Below, one piece after another: positions 1 through 6,661 of a stretch of DNA of 20,225 bases. A program made the position numbers and the translations under genes. The notes under the pieces were generated by a model. It saw only the letters and a list, made by a program, of their open reading frames with translations. It ran no database searches and was not told where the DNA came from. Position 1 is the first letter of the stretch; each line of letters starts with the position of its first letter. Source of the DNA: a virus. The DNA lies in IMG/VR virus record IMGVR_UViG_3300042540_000673, positions 1 through 20,225 of that record; one strand, written 5' to 3'.

Positions 1-996
1 ACGAACTACGACGCCCTGCGAGACGACACTCCCGACGGCGACCTAGGCGGGCTCATCCTCGACGAATCATCAATGCTCAAGAGCCACTACGGCAAGTGGG
101 GGCAGGTCTGCTTGCGGATGGGTGCCGGCGTTCCGTGGAAGCTGGCCCTGACCGGGACGCCTGCCCCGAACGACCGGATCGAGTACGCCAATCACGCCGT
201 ATTCCTCGACGCCTTCCCCAACGTTAATTCGTTTTTGGCGAAGTTCTTCATCAATCGAGGCCAGACGCAAGAAAGGTGGGAACTAAAGCCGCACGCCCTG
301 CGGCCGTTCTACCGGGCTCTTTCGCACTGGTGCATCTTCCTGACCGACCCCAGCACCTACGGATGGAAGGACAACGTCCACAGCATCCCGCCGATTCACG
401 TCCACATCGACGACGTGAGGCTGTCTGAGGCGCAGGAACAGGCGGTGCGGAATGTCACTGGCCAGCTGTTCGTCACCGAGTTGGGAGGCATCACGACCAG
501 GGCCAAACTCTCACGGATGGCGAAGTGCGAGAGCAGCGAGAAGCCGCAGTACATCGTGGACATGGTCCGCGAGTGGCCGGCAGAAAGCACCATCATCTGG
601 TGCCGCTACAACGACGAGCAAGACATGCTCGCCCGCATGCTTCCCGAGGCCGCCAGCATCGACGGCAAGACGCCGCAGGAAGAACGCCAGCGGTTGGTTG
701 ACGAGTTCAAATCCGGGCGAATCAAGGTGCTCATCACCAAGCCAAAGATCCTTGGCTTCGGCCTGAATCTTCAGGTCTGCACAAGGCAGGTGTTCAGCGG
801 CCTGCAGGACTCTTACGAGGAGTACTACCAGGCCGTGAAGAGAAGCAACCGCGTCGGTTCGTCCAGACCTTTGAACGTGCATATCCCCGTGACTGACATC
901 GAACGCCCGATGGTTGAGAACGTGCTGAGGAAGGCACGTCGCGTCGAGGCTGACACCCGCGAACAGGAGGCCATGTTCCGTGACGCTACTGCCTGA
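1..996 (+). CDS. SNF2-like DEAD/DEAH-box helicase, 3' part
   Basis: This is the C-terminal part of a superfamily 2 (SNF2/Rad54-like) DNA-dependent ATPase. The reading frame is open from base 1, so the N-terminus, including Walker A, lies outside the window. Visible in order are a Walker B/DExx box (LILDESS, bases 52-72), the motif III region (LALTGTPAPN), and in the second RecA-like lobe the LGFGLNLQ stretch and QAVKRSNRVGSS, which corresponds to motif VI (QxxxRxxRxG) with the arginine fingers. The final residue of motif VI is S, where many relatives have Q. Phages of this type usually place such a helicase in the early DNA-metabolism block, where it may remodel DNA-protein complexes or assist replication. 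It overlaps the following methyltransferase by 17 bases, suggesting co-transcription. The family assignment is strong; the exact role is inferred. Confidence 0.9.
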   Translation, partial: TNYDALRDDTPDGDLGGLILDESSMLKSHYGKWGQVCLRMGAGVPWKLALTGTPAPNDRIEYANHAVFLDAFPNVNSFLAKFFINRGQTQERWELKPHALRPFYRALSHWCIFLTDPSTYGWKDNVHSIPPIHVHIDDVRLSEAQEQAVRNVTGQLFVTELGGITTRAKLSRMAKCESSEKPQYIVDMVREWPAESTIIWCRYNDEQDMLARMLPEAASIDGKTPQEERQRLVDEFKSGRIKVLITKPKILGFGLNLQVCTRQVFSGLQDSYEEYYQAVKRSNRVGSSRPLNVHIPVTDIERPMVENVLRKARRVEADTREQEAMFRDATA

Positions 997-1876
997 TAAC
1001 AAGCCATATGCCGTGCACCGCGGCGACTGCATTCCCCACATGCTCGAGGACATGCCGCCGGCATCCGTCGACTTCTCTGTGTTCTCGCCGCCTTTCCCGA
1101 GTCTTTTCGCCTACACGGCGAAAGCGGAGGACATCGGCAACAGCGAAGACATGAGAGGCGAAGCCAAGATCCACCTTTCCTACTTCTTCCGCGGGCTTGC
1201 TCGCGTGTTGAAGCCGGGGCGGGCGGCCGTCGTCCACGTCATGCAGATCCCGAGACTGAAGCGGAGCGGCGAGGTCGGCCTGCACGATTACCGCGGACTC
1301 AATATCCGCCTCGGCGAGCGTGCCGGGCTCGTCTACGAATACGACTGGGTAGTTCGAAAGAATCCGCAGGCCCAGGCAATCAGGACTCGCAGCCGCGAGT
1401 TGCAGTTTGCGGGCCTTGAAAGCGACCGGGCCAAGCAGCGTGGGTGCCTGCCCGACTACCTAATCAAGTTCCGTGCCCCAGGCGAGAACGCCGTCGCAAT
1501 CGACTCCGAGGGCGACGTGTCGCGGAACGAGTGGATCGACTGGGCTGAATGCTGTTGGAGCGACATCCGCGAGACGAACACGCTCAACGTCAAGGAAGCC
1601 CGCAGCGAAGATGACACGAAGCACATCTGCCCGCTGCAGTTAGACGTGATTGACAGGCTCGTCAGGCTCTACAGCAACCCCGGCGAAGTGGTGTTCTCGC
1701 CGTTTACCGGCATCGGCAGCGAGGGCTACATGTCGTTGCAGCGTGGCCGGCGTTTCTATGGCTGCGAACTGAAGCCCGAGTACCACGCCCAGGCGTTGAG
1801 GAATCTGGCGAAGGCAGAGCGGACGCACAGGGCGGACAGCAAAACGCTGTTCGATGCACCGGAGGCTGTCGCATGA
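980..1876 (+). CDS. Phage DNA methyltransferase (N4-cytosine/N6-adenine, beta-type motif order)
   Basis: The product is a 298-residue SAM-dependent DNA methyltransferase. The catalytic motif IV is FSPPF (about residues 33-37), an SPP[YF] form typical of N4-cytosine enzymes. The SAM-binding motif I appears near the C-terminus as FSPFTGIGSEG (about residue 239 on), followed by the acidic residue of GCELKPEY. Motif IV before motif I is the beta-group order. The start is GTG inside the end of the helicase gene; no ATG gives the complete N-terminus. No cognate restriction enzyme is visible, so it looks like an orphan phage enzyme that probably protects virion DNA against host restriction or marks DNA for regulation. 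N6-adenine specificity cannot be excluded. Confidence 0.9.
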   Translation: MTLLPDNKPYAVHRGDCIPHMLEDMPPASVDFSVFSPPFPSLFAYTAKAEDIGNSEDMRGEAKIHLSYFFRGLARVLKPGRAAVVHVMQIPRLKRSGEVGLHDYRGLNIRLGERAGLVYEYDWVVRKNPQAQAIRTRSRELQFAGLESDRAKQRGCLPDYLIKFRAPGENAVAIDSEGDVSRNEWIDWAECCWSDIRETNTLNVKEARSEDDTKHICPLQLDVIDRLVRLYSNPGEVVFSPFTGIGSEGYMSLQRGRRFYGCELKPEYHAQALRNLAKAERTHRADSKTLFDAPEAVA

Positions 1877-2196
1877 ACCACTACGGCATCGAAGACACCC
1901 CCGGCCCGCTCTTCGCCCAGCCTGCCCCTGCCGTTCGCGGCTCGGTCACCTCGGCCGCGGCAGCCGACTCGCTGACGCCGGCCACGCTCAACGCACTCCA
2001 GAAGCGGGTGCTCGACTTCATCTCGCGAAGGCCCAGCGGTGCCACTGACGAGGAGATCGCGAACGAACTCGAGATGAACCCGTCCACAGTGCGACCGCGG
2101 CGGATCGAACTGGCACGACGCGGCATGATCGTCGAGAGCGGCAGCACCAGGCGGACCGCGAGCGGACGCATGGCGGTGGTTTGGAAGAAAGCGTGA
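1873..2196 (+). CDS. Winged helix-turn-helix DNA-binding protein
   Basis: This 107-residue protein has a disordered Pro/Ala-rich N-terminus (about 45 residues) followed by a winged helix. The pattern is LNALQKRVLDFI, then DEEIANELEMNPSTVRPRRIELARRGMI as the HTH and recognition helix, then a basic wing (SGSTRRTASGRMAVVWKK). The 'xxEIAxxLxxxxSTVxxRRxELxxxGxI' layout is that of MarR/ArsR-like winged helices found in many phage early regions. The ATG overlaps the methyltransferase stop by ATGA, so the two are probably translationally coupled. It could be an early-region regulator or an accessory factor for replication. The fold is clear; the target is unknown. Confidence 0.75.
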   Translation: MNHYGIEDTPGPLFAQPAPAVRGSVTSAAAADSLTPATLNALQKRVLDFISRRPSGATDEEIANELEMNPSTVRPRRIELARRGMIVESGSTRRTASGRMAVVWKKA

Positions 2197-2214
2197 CACA
2201 AAGGAGATCTGACC

Positions 2215-2823
2215 GTGAAGTTCATACACGACATTGAGGCGTGGGGGATGGTCGAGAGCTTGGACGCCAGAGCGTTGCCGCTATTGAAGCCTTCTGCCGC
2301 ACAACTGGGCGTAGCGGACGCACGGACGGCAGGCTCAGTCGTTCGCATGGTGTGGGGTTGGTTTGCCGACCAGCGCCTCGGCAGAGATCACTACCCTTAC
2401 TCCCCCGAGTTGACGCAGATGACAGACGGAGTCAACCGCTCAATCGACGTGTGCCTTGAGCCGTGGCATGTATGGGGCTTGCTGCACCGCGCCCATAAGA
2501 AAGAAAAGAACTGGGGGGCACACAAAGGCCAGTGGTCGCCGTACCTTCGCGAGAGTCGAAACCGGCACGGAGTCTCTATGGAACAAATGAAATCGATGGG
2601 CGAGTTGCCTCTCCGCTTGGCTGGAGGCCTAGGCGACGATGTCGCAATGACTCACGTCATTACTCGAGCGACCAACCAACTGTTTCGCAGTGGATGGGGA
2701 AATTGGTTCGATGAGCGGTTCGTGTTCAACGCCATGGTTGCGCTTCGTAAATCCGGAAGGGGCCGAAGAATCACCCGCATTATGCAGCCCAAGGCCGATT
2801 CTCAGGCTGAGCCGACCTACTGA
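2215..2823 (+). CDS. Hypothetical phage protein, 202 aa
   Basis: I do not recognise this family. The start is GTG at 2215, preceded by a strong AAGGAG (2201-2206). The protein is soluble in appearance, rich in Trp, Arg and His, with no signal peptide or membrane segment. It has a WGWFADQRLGRDHYPY stretch near residue 47 and a basic C-terminus (RKSGRGRRITRIMQPK). Codon choice is less GC-biased than in its neighbours, and it sits in its own translational unit, with gaps on both sides in an otherwise overlapping operon. This suggests a recently acquired accessory gene (moron) together with the next small HTH gene. No function is proposed. Confidence 0.7.
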   Translation: MKFIHDIEAWGMVESLDARALPLLKPSAAQLGVADARTAGSVVRMVWGWFADQRLGRDHYPYSPELTQMTDGVNRSIDVCLEPWHVWGLLHRAHKKEKNWGAHKGQWSPYLRESRNRHGVSMEQMKSMGELPLRLAGGLGDDVAMTHVITRATNQLFRSGWGNWFDERFVFNAMVALRKSGRGRRITRIMQPKADSQAEPTY

Positions 2824-2892
2824 TCGCAGCCGCCCCCGTGATAGGCACGATGCCGCTTCGACGCGGCGGGGCGGAATGGAAAGGAGTCCAAC

Positions 2893-3120
2893 ATGGCTTA
2901 CTCAAAAACCATTTCGTTTGCTCTGCGGCAGGCCATCGAGAAAGACGGTAGGCCGTTGAGGCAGATAGCTCAAGCCGCGCGACTGTCCAGCACGACGGTA
3001 ACTCGTTTTGTAAATGGCCAACGATCCTGCTCTTTGCGCGTTGTGGAGCGGATTATGTATGTAATCGACGCATCGGTGGAAATAAGTGTGGAGGCCAAGG
3101 ATGGCACGCAAGCCCGATAG
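2893..3120 (+). CDS. Small Cro/XRE-type helix-turn-helix protein
   Basis: The product is a 75-residue single-domain DNA-binding protein. The pattern FALRQAIEKDGRPLRQIAQ, AARLSSTTVTRFVNGQRS and LRVVERIMYVID matches the five-helix lambda-repressor/Cro fold, with recognition helix SSTTVTRFVNG. The N-terminal serine/threonine stretch is short and there is no dimerisation or protease domain, so it is Cro-like rather than CI-like. A strong AAGGAG lies at 2880-2885 before the ATG. The last 20 bases overlap the DUF1376 gene start. It probably regulates early or replication genes; no operator can be assigned. Confidence 0.75.
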   Translation: MAYSKTISFALRQAIEKDGRPLRQIAQAARLSSTTVTRFVNGQRSCSLRVVERIMYVIDASVEISVEAKDGTQAR

Positions 3121-3907
3121 CCTGCACGTCCTGCCGCTGTTCTGCGACGACCTGATCGCGTCCTGCGTCGATATGACGCCGGCCTGCTTCGGTGCGTACA
3201 TGCGGCTGCTGTGCTTCGCCTGGACCCGCGGCGGAATCCCAGACAACGAAGCGGCATGTGGCCGGATCGCCGGCGGCATCGGCAACGAGGACTGGCAGCA
3301 GATTAGGGCGCGGCTCACCGTGCTCGAAGACGGTCGGCTGAGTCACGACCGCCTTGAGCGGGAGCGGTCTGCGGTGTCCGACATGCGCGAAGAGCGGTCA
3401 AAGGCAGGCAGCGCAGGTGGCCGGGCGAAGGCGGCGAACGTAGCGAACGGCAAGCAAACGTTTAGCAAACCTCTAGCAAACGGGCTGGCAAGCGGCTGGC
3501 AAACCCCTAGCAAAAGTCTAGCCCCTAATCCTTCCCCTAGCCTTCCCGTAAGAGAAGAAGAAACACACACACACACGGGACCGGCGGGCGACTTTCGCCA
3601 ACCCGGCTGGGCGGCAGACGAGTGGCAGCGGTTCGTGGCCGTCTGGAACGCCACGGAGCGGGCTGAGCCTTGGCCGCACCTCACAGCCCCTGACGGGTGG
3701 ACGGACCTGGCAGCGTCTCCTGGCTGGCTCCAGCGGGCACGGGAGGCACTGGCTCGACTGCCGAGCCGGGCGTACTTCAACCGCCCTCTGCCGGTCACTC
3801 GATTCTTTGACTTCGTTGACCGCATCAGGGCAGGCGAGTTTGCCGACCCGAAGTTTGAGCACCAGGCACGAAGCCGCAGCCGACAACCGGCAGGAGGGAA
3901 CCTGTGA
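3101..3907 (+). CDS. DUF1376-family phage replication protein (lambda O / YdaU-like)
   Basis: The 268-residue product starts with the DUF1376 signature: a short lead-in, then LPLFCDDLIASCVDMTPACFGAYMRL, CFAWTRGGIPDNE and a winged-helix-like remainder up to about residue 90. A basic linker (RSKAGSAGGRAKAAN) follows, then a low-complexity Ser/Pro/Asn region around residues 110-150, and a C-terminal domain of about 90 residues. Proteins with this layout sit in phage replication modules in place of lambda O. I chose ATG 3101 over the upstream in-frame GTG 3086 because GGAGG (3090-3094) is correctly spaced for 3101. The linker DNA contains an 11-bp-period repeat described separately and a CA-repeat near 3564-3577. 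It overlaps the next gene by GTGA. The replication-initiator role is inferred from family and position. Confidence 0.75.
   Translation: MARKPDSLHVLPLFCDDLIASCVDMTPACFGAYMRLLCFAWTRGGIPDNEAACGRIAGGIGNEDWQQIRARLTVLEDGRLSHDRLERERSAVSDMREERSKAGSAGGRAKAANVANGKQTFSKPLANGLASGWQTPSKSLAPNPSPSLPVREEETHTHTGPAGDFRQPGWAADEWQRFVAVWNATERAEPWPHLTAPDGWTDLAASPGWLQRAREALARLPSRAYFNRPLPVTRFFDFVDRIRAGEFADPKFEHQARSRSRQPAGGNL
3433..3515 (+). repeat. Iteron-like array of (A/G)GC(A/G)AA(C/G) units at 11-bp period
   Basis: Units read GGCGAAC 3433, AGCGAAC 3442, AGCAAAC 3453, AGCAAAC 3464, AGCAAAC 3475, GGCAAGC 3487, GGCAAAC 3498 and AGCAAAA 3509. From 3442 on the spacing is 11, 11, 11, 12, 11 and 11 bases, about one helical turn. 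Eleven is not a multiple of three, so the repeat is not a peptide repeat; it is maintained at the DNA level inside a coding linker. A strand-asymmetric stretch (pyrimidine-rich then purine/CA-rich, about 3521-3577) follows. Lambdoid phages carry iterons and an unwinding region inside the O gene, so this is a candidate replication origin. Confidence 0.6.
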
Positions 3908-4377
3908 GAACGTGGGAGCAGAACAAGACCGCCATCAACCAACTCTGGCCGCAGTGCCAGTGGACCGACGAAGAGCGTCGGCTCTGGTCTGACGACCTGT
4001 CGAGCGTCGATCAGGACGTGCTCTTCGATGCGGCCCGCAACGTGAAGCGGAACAACGACACGCTGTACCCGCAGCTGAAGTGGTTCCGCGAGGAGTACCG
4101 GTCGCTCAAGCGGCTGAAGGACGCTCGCAACCCGAGCCGGCCGTCGTCTGAACCGAGGCCGGCCAGGGTGGACATCGCCGCGGAACTGGACGAGCGGACC
4201 AAGGCTGACCTGATGCTGGTCGTCGATGACGCCACGGTGGAGAGCCATCGGGAGGTCATCAAGCTCATCGCCGACAAAGCGGCGGACCTACAGATCCGCA
4301 TGCACACGGCCTACCGGCTGGTGTCGTACCTGCTCCAGCGTCTCGGCTTGGACAACGGCGGGAGGGTCTGGTCATGA
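3904..4377 (+). CDS. Hypothetical replication-region protein, 157 aa
   Basis: The start is GTG overlapping the preceding stop (GTGA), and the end overlaps the next ATG. The N-terminal half (EQNKTAINQLWPQCQWTDEERRLWSDDL, then QDVLFDAARNVKRNNDTLYPQLKWFREEYR) is helical and resembles in outline the small helicase-loader or helicase-inhibitor type proteins found next to phage replication initiators, such as the G39P-like group. The second half is charged, with EHREVIKLIADK-like amphipathic helices. No catalytic motif is visible. A helicase-loading or primosome role is suggested only by position between the DUF1376 protein and the clamp; I cannot confirm a family. Confidence 0.6.
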   Translation: MRTWEQNKTAINQLWPQCQWTDEERRLWSDDLSSVDQDVLFDAARNVKRNNDTLYPQLKWFREEYRSLKRLKDARNPSRPSSEPRPARVDIAAELDERTKADLMLVVDDATVESHREVIKLIADKAADLQIRMHTAYRLVSYLLQRLGLDNGGRVWS

Positions 4378-4619
4378 CCGCCCTACGCTGCGAAGACCTA
4401 CCCGCGACGGCTCGGCAACTCGAGGTGCTGGCGTACATCCGCCGGCACATCGACGAGCTTGGCTACTCCCCGGCTCTCCGCGACATCGTGGCGCATTTCA
4501 AGTGGGTGTCGCCGAACACGGCCGCGTGCCACGTCAGTGCTCTCGTCCGCAAGGGGCTGCTGCGGCAGACCAGCGGCATCGCTCGTTCCCTCGTTCCCGT
4601 GGAGGCAACCGATGGCTGA
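4374..4619 (+). CDS. Standalone LexA-type DNA-binding domain protein
   Basis: This 81-residue protein matches the LexA N-terminal winged helix. The pattern LPATARQLEVLAYIRRHIDELGYSPALRDIVAHF, then SPNTAACHVSALVRKGLLRQTSGIARSLVPV corresponds to LexA 'LTxRQxEVLxFIxxxixxxGxxPTxxEIaxxlG..S.....HLxaLexkGxI.r....R'. Full LexA has about 200 residues with a Ser-Lys autoprotease domain. Here the protein stops directly after the wing, so it cannot self-cleave or dimerise in the LexA way. It may bind SOS-box-like sites or control phage genes. The ATG overlaps the previous stop by ATGA. The domain call is confident; the consequence for SOS control is inferred. Confidence 0.75.
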   Translation: MTALRCEDLPATARQLEVLAYIRRHIDELGYSPALRDIVAHFKWVSPNTAACHVSALVRKGLLRQTSGIARSLVPVEATDG

Positions 4620-4806
4620 AGGCAACCCCTACCCGCGACCGTCGCCCGTGATGCTGGCTCGCATGCTGGAGATACATGCGTGGTCCGAGCACATCGACGA
4701 CGCGACAAGGAAACTCTTGGAGTGGTCGCACGAAACCATCGACGACCTGACGCTGCGGCTGGGCAGGCAGGCGGCACAACTCGAACGAGCGGAGGCACGC
4801 CGATGA
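4612..4806 (+). CDS. Small helical hypothetical protein, 64 aa
   Basis: I chose ATG 4612, which follows GGAGG (4601-4605) and overlaps the LexA-like gene by eight bases, instead of the longer upstream opening in the same frame, which would run through that gene. The protein starts with a Pro-rich segment (NPYPRPSPVM). It continues as an amphipathic charged helix (WSEHIDDATRKLLEWSHETI and RLGRQAAQLERAEARR), probably a coiled coil. There is no membrane segment or catalytic motif, and the family is unknown. It is probably co-translated with its neighbours, since its stop overlaps the next ATG by ATGA. Confidence 0.5.
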   Translation: MAEGNPYPRPSPVMLARMLEIHAWSEHIDDATRKLLEWSHETIDDLTLRLGRQAAQLERAEARR

Positions 4807-5045
4807 CAACGACGCACGTAGCGTGCATCGCAGTAGGAATCTTGGTCCAGGCGGCGACGTTCGCCGTCGGACTTTTGGTTGGTGTGGCTTTGAGGAAGGA
4901 GCCGAACGATGGCAGTCAAGGAACGAAAGCGGACTGGTACTGTGACATTAAGCGTCGCCGAGCTGAAGAGCGCATTGCAGGTGGTCGGAAAGGCTGTGTC
5001 GTCCCGTGCCGTAAAGCCGGTGCTGAGCAACGTCAGGATCGGTGA
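4803..5045 (+). CDS. Putative small single-pass membrane protein overlapping dnaN
   Basis: The frame opens with ATG at 4803 (ATGA overlap) and encodes MTTTH followed by a hydrophobic stretch of about 24 residues (ACIAVGILVQAATFAVGLLV and onward), then a basic tail. The first 106 bases are the only coding explanation for the gap before the clamp gene. The remaining 137 bases (about 45 codons) run inside the clamp gene in another frame, so the tail sequence is constrained by dnaN and may carry little information. The total is 80 residues. It may be a small phage membrane protein of holin-like size. Confidence is limited because of the long overlap. Confidence 0.4.
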   Translation: MTTTHVACIAVGILVQAATFAVGLLVGVALRKEPNDGSQGTKADWYCDIKRRRAEERIAGGRKGCVVPCRKAGAEQRQDR

Positions 5046-6024
5046 CGGTCGAGTCTCGGCCACGGATCTTGAGGTCCGCCTGGACGTGGCAATCGACTAC
5101 CACGGCGATGCCATGTTGCTGCCTCACGGCAGGCTGTTGGCAATTCTGAACGCCGCGGGCAGCGATGAGGTGACGTTCGCGCCGAAGGGCTCGACGTGCG
5201 AGGTGCGGTGTGGTCGTGGCAGTTGGACGCTGCCGACCGAGGATGCAGCGGAGTTCCCGACGTGGGAGCCGGAAGGGCTGACGGCGAGGACTCAGCATCC
5301 GGCTGAGCAGCTGGCCCATGCCATTCGCTCGGTGCTGGTGGCGACCGACAACGAGAGCAGCCGCTACGCCCTGGGGGCGGTGCTGATCGAGGTCGAGGCC
5401 GAGGGCCAGGTCTCGTTTGTCGCAACCGACGGGCGGCGGCTGCACCTGGCGGCCATTGAGAACGCCGTGAACCTCGACCCGTCGCAGACGCTGCTGCCGG
5501 CTCGGGCGGCGGGGATCCTCTACTCGCTGGCTGCGGCCGGGGGGCAGGAGATGGTGGAGATCGACGCCAGCGACCGGGAGGTTGTCTGCACCTGCGGTGG
5601 CGTCAGACTGACGGCTAGGCTGGTCGAGGGCCGATTCCCTCGGTGGCGTGACGTTGTGCCGAAGGGCGAGCAAGAGCCGACCGTTGTCCTGGCGGCGGAT
5701 CTGCTGTCCGCCACGACGGCAGCGGCGATCGTGACGAGCGAGCAGTCGAAGGGTGTGCGGTACACGTTCACGAAGGAAGGCATCCACATGGTCGCTCGGT
5801 CGGCCGAGGCCGGCGAGTCGAGCGTGACGTGCGAGGTGCAGGACGCCGGGCATGAGTGCTCGGTGGTGCTCGACCCGGCCTACGTGCGTGAGTGGCTGCG
5901 GTGTCTTCCTTCTGGCGGTGACCCGGTGGTGACCCTCACGGCCAAGGACAAGGGCTCGGCGGTCGTCATGCGTAGCGACGACACCTACACGGGCGTGATC
6001 ATGCCCCAAGACACGGAGGCTTGA
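4909..6024 (+). CDS. dnaN: DNA polymerase III sliding clamp, beta subunit
   Basis: The 371-residue product has the length of bacterial beta clamps (about 365-380) and the three-domain layout. Domain 1 begins LSVAELKSALQVVGKAVSSRAVKPVLSNVRI, domain 2 contains NESSRYALGAVLIEVE and FVATDGRRLHLAAI, and domain 3 contains FTKEGIHMVARSAEAGESSVTCEV and ends YTGVIMPQDTEA in place of the usual MPMRL-type terminus. The clamp encircles DNA and tethers the replicative polymerase. A phage copy suggests the phage recruits host Pol III or replaces the host clamp. GGAAGGAG (4893-4900) supports ATG 4909. The gene closes the replication module; the next gene overlaps the stop region. Confidence 0.92.
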   Translation: MAVKERKRTGTVTLSVAELKSALQVVGKAVSSRAVKPVLSNVRIGDGRVSATDLEVRLDVAIDYHGDAMLLPHGRLLAILNAAGSDEVTFAPKGSTCEVRCGRGSWTLPTEDAAEFPTWEPEGLTARTQHPAEQLAHAIRSVLVATDNESSRYALGAVLIEVEAEGQVSFVATDGRRLHLAAIENAVNLDPSQTLLPARAAGILYSLAAAGGQEMVEIDASDREVVCTCGGVRLTARLVEGRFPRWRDVVPKGEQEPTVVLAADLLSATTAAAIVTSEQSKGVRYTFTKEGIHMVARSAEAGESSVTCEVQDAGHECSVVLDPAYVREWLRCLPSGGDPVVTLTAKDKGSAVVMRSDDTYTGVIMPQDTEA

Positions 6025-6026
6025 AC

Positions 6027-6305
6027 GTGGCGACCAAACTCGACATCGACGTGCCAGCCCTGTTTCGGCTTTGGAACGACCACAGCCTGACCGTGTCGGA
6101 GGTGGCGCGAGACCTCGGCGTGTCGGATCGCCACGTCCGCCGGTTGGCGCGTGACCGCGCCTTGCCAGAGCGGCCATACTGCTGGAGGCATACATCGGCG
6201 ACTGCCGAGGAGCTTGAGGACGAGGACGGGGCTGAGACGTTGGAGTTGAGCCCCTACGTGAAACGGCGGATCGAGCTACTGAAGCTGGGGCCGTACGCAG
6301 AGTAA
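6027..6305 (+). CDS. HTH DNA-binding protein (GcrA/Hin-like helix-turn-helix)
   Basis: I prefer GTG 6027 to the in-frame TTG 6021 because GGAGG (6015-6019) is spaced properly only for 6027. The 92-residue product has a single HTH: FRLWNDHSLTVSEVARDLGVSDRHVRRLARDRALPER, a layout 'LWxxxLTxxEVAxxLGVSxxxVxRLxxxxxLPxR' that resembles GcrA-type and resolvase-type HTHs. An acidic region (EELEDEDGAE) and a basic C-terminus follow. A second protein of the same layout is encoded at 10227-10517, so these look like paralogous phage regulators. It sits immediately upstream of a non-coding region rich in palindromes, which could hold its operators. Confidence 0.7.
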   Translation: MATKLDIDVPALFRLWNDHSLTVSEVARDLGVSDRHVRRLARDRALPERPYCWRHTSATAEELEDEDGAETLELSPYVKRRIELLKLGPYAE

Positions 6306-6312
6306 ACGAACA

Positions 6313-6373
6313 GCGCCCCCGGCGGGCAGGCACCGCTCCGATAAAGCGGCCCGCCGAACCCGCCGGGGTGCGC
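6313..6373 (+). promoter_or_regulatory. GC-rich structured hairpin with alternative pairing
   Basis: The left arm GCGCCCCCGGCGGG (6313-6326) pairs with CCCGCCGGGGTGCGC (6359-6373): 14 base pairs with one bulged T. Inside lies a second stem, CCGCT (6333-6337) with AGCGG (6345-6349). A competing 8-bp helix, CGGCGGGC (6320-6327) with GCCCGCCG (6349-6356), excludes the outer stem. No T-run follows, so it is not a standard intrinsic terminator. It starts eight bases after the HTH gene stop and may be an attenuator, mRNA stabiliser or DNA cruciform. Confidence 0.55.
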
Positions 6374-6478
6374 CTATCAAACGTATGGGAAAACCGACGG
6401 GAAGCGGGGGATTACAAATATGAGTTGGGAGGCGACGTTCTCGGGAAAAACTGTTACACGCCAGAAAAACCTGTAATG

Positions 6479-6490
6479 TCCCGAGCGGGA
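6479..6490. promoter_or_regulatory. Operator-like near-palindrome 1 (TCCCGAGCGGGA)
   Basis: TCCCG-AG-CGGGA has perfectly complementary 5-base arms. Related sites follow at 6552-6561 (CCCGATCGGG, a perfect palindrome) and 6674-6688 (TTCCCGAGCGGAAAA, arms CCG and CGG extended by imperfect T/A arms). Three such sites in about 210 non-coding bases downstream of an HTH gene suggest binding sites for a dimeric regulator. No protein can be assigned from sequence alone. Confidence 0.35.
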
Positions 6491-6594
6491 ACAGCCGGCG
6501 CGAAAATGGGAGACGCTGCCGGCGCGGAGTGGCGAAACTGGCGGCGATAGTCCCGATCGGGCATCAGTTACGCGATTGAGGCGATTCAAGGAAA

Positions 6595-6661
6595 CGACCG
6601 ATTTTCCGCCGAAATCGCATTTCCGGCGTCGGAAAATGCTGATATCGCGGAAAATCGGTCG
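6595..6661. repeat. 67-base interrupted inverted repeat (15-bp perfect outer stem)
   Basis: The left arm CGACCGATTTTCCGC (6595-6609) is exactly complementary to GCGGAAAATCGGTCG (6647-6661). After a 7/7-base internal loop, an inner stem forms from GCATTTCCG and CGGAAAATGC around a GCGT loop. The TTTTCCG/CGGAAAA motif therefore occurs in four arms. The element ends 43 bases before the first cassette boundary. It could be an origin or partition element, a protein-binding cruciform, a structured RNA or a small mobile palindromic repeat. Confidence 0.7.

Noticed and set aside
4948-6333. 461-aa minus-strand opening opposite dnaN
   Set aside because: It is a complement shadow of the clamp gene, with a high Arg/His/Gln composition and no domain. 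The clamp on the + strand is unambiguous.
6368-6550. 60-aa + strand opening after the GC-rich hairpin
   Set aside because: Its start lies within the right arm of the hairpin, there is no ribosome-binding site, and the protein has no recognisable features.
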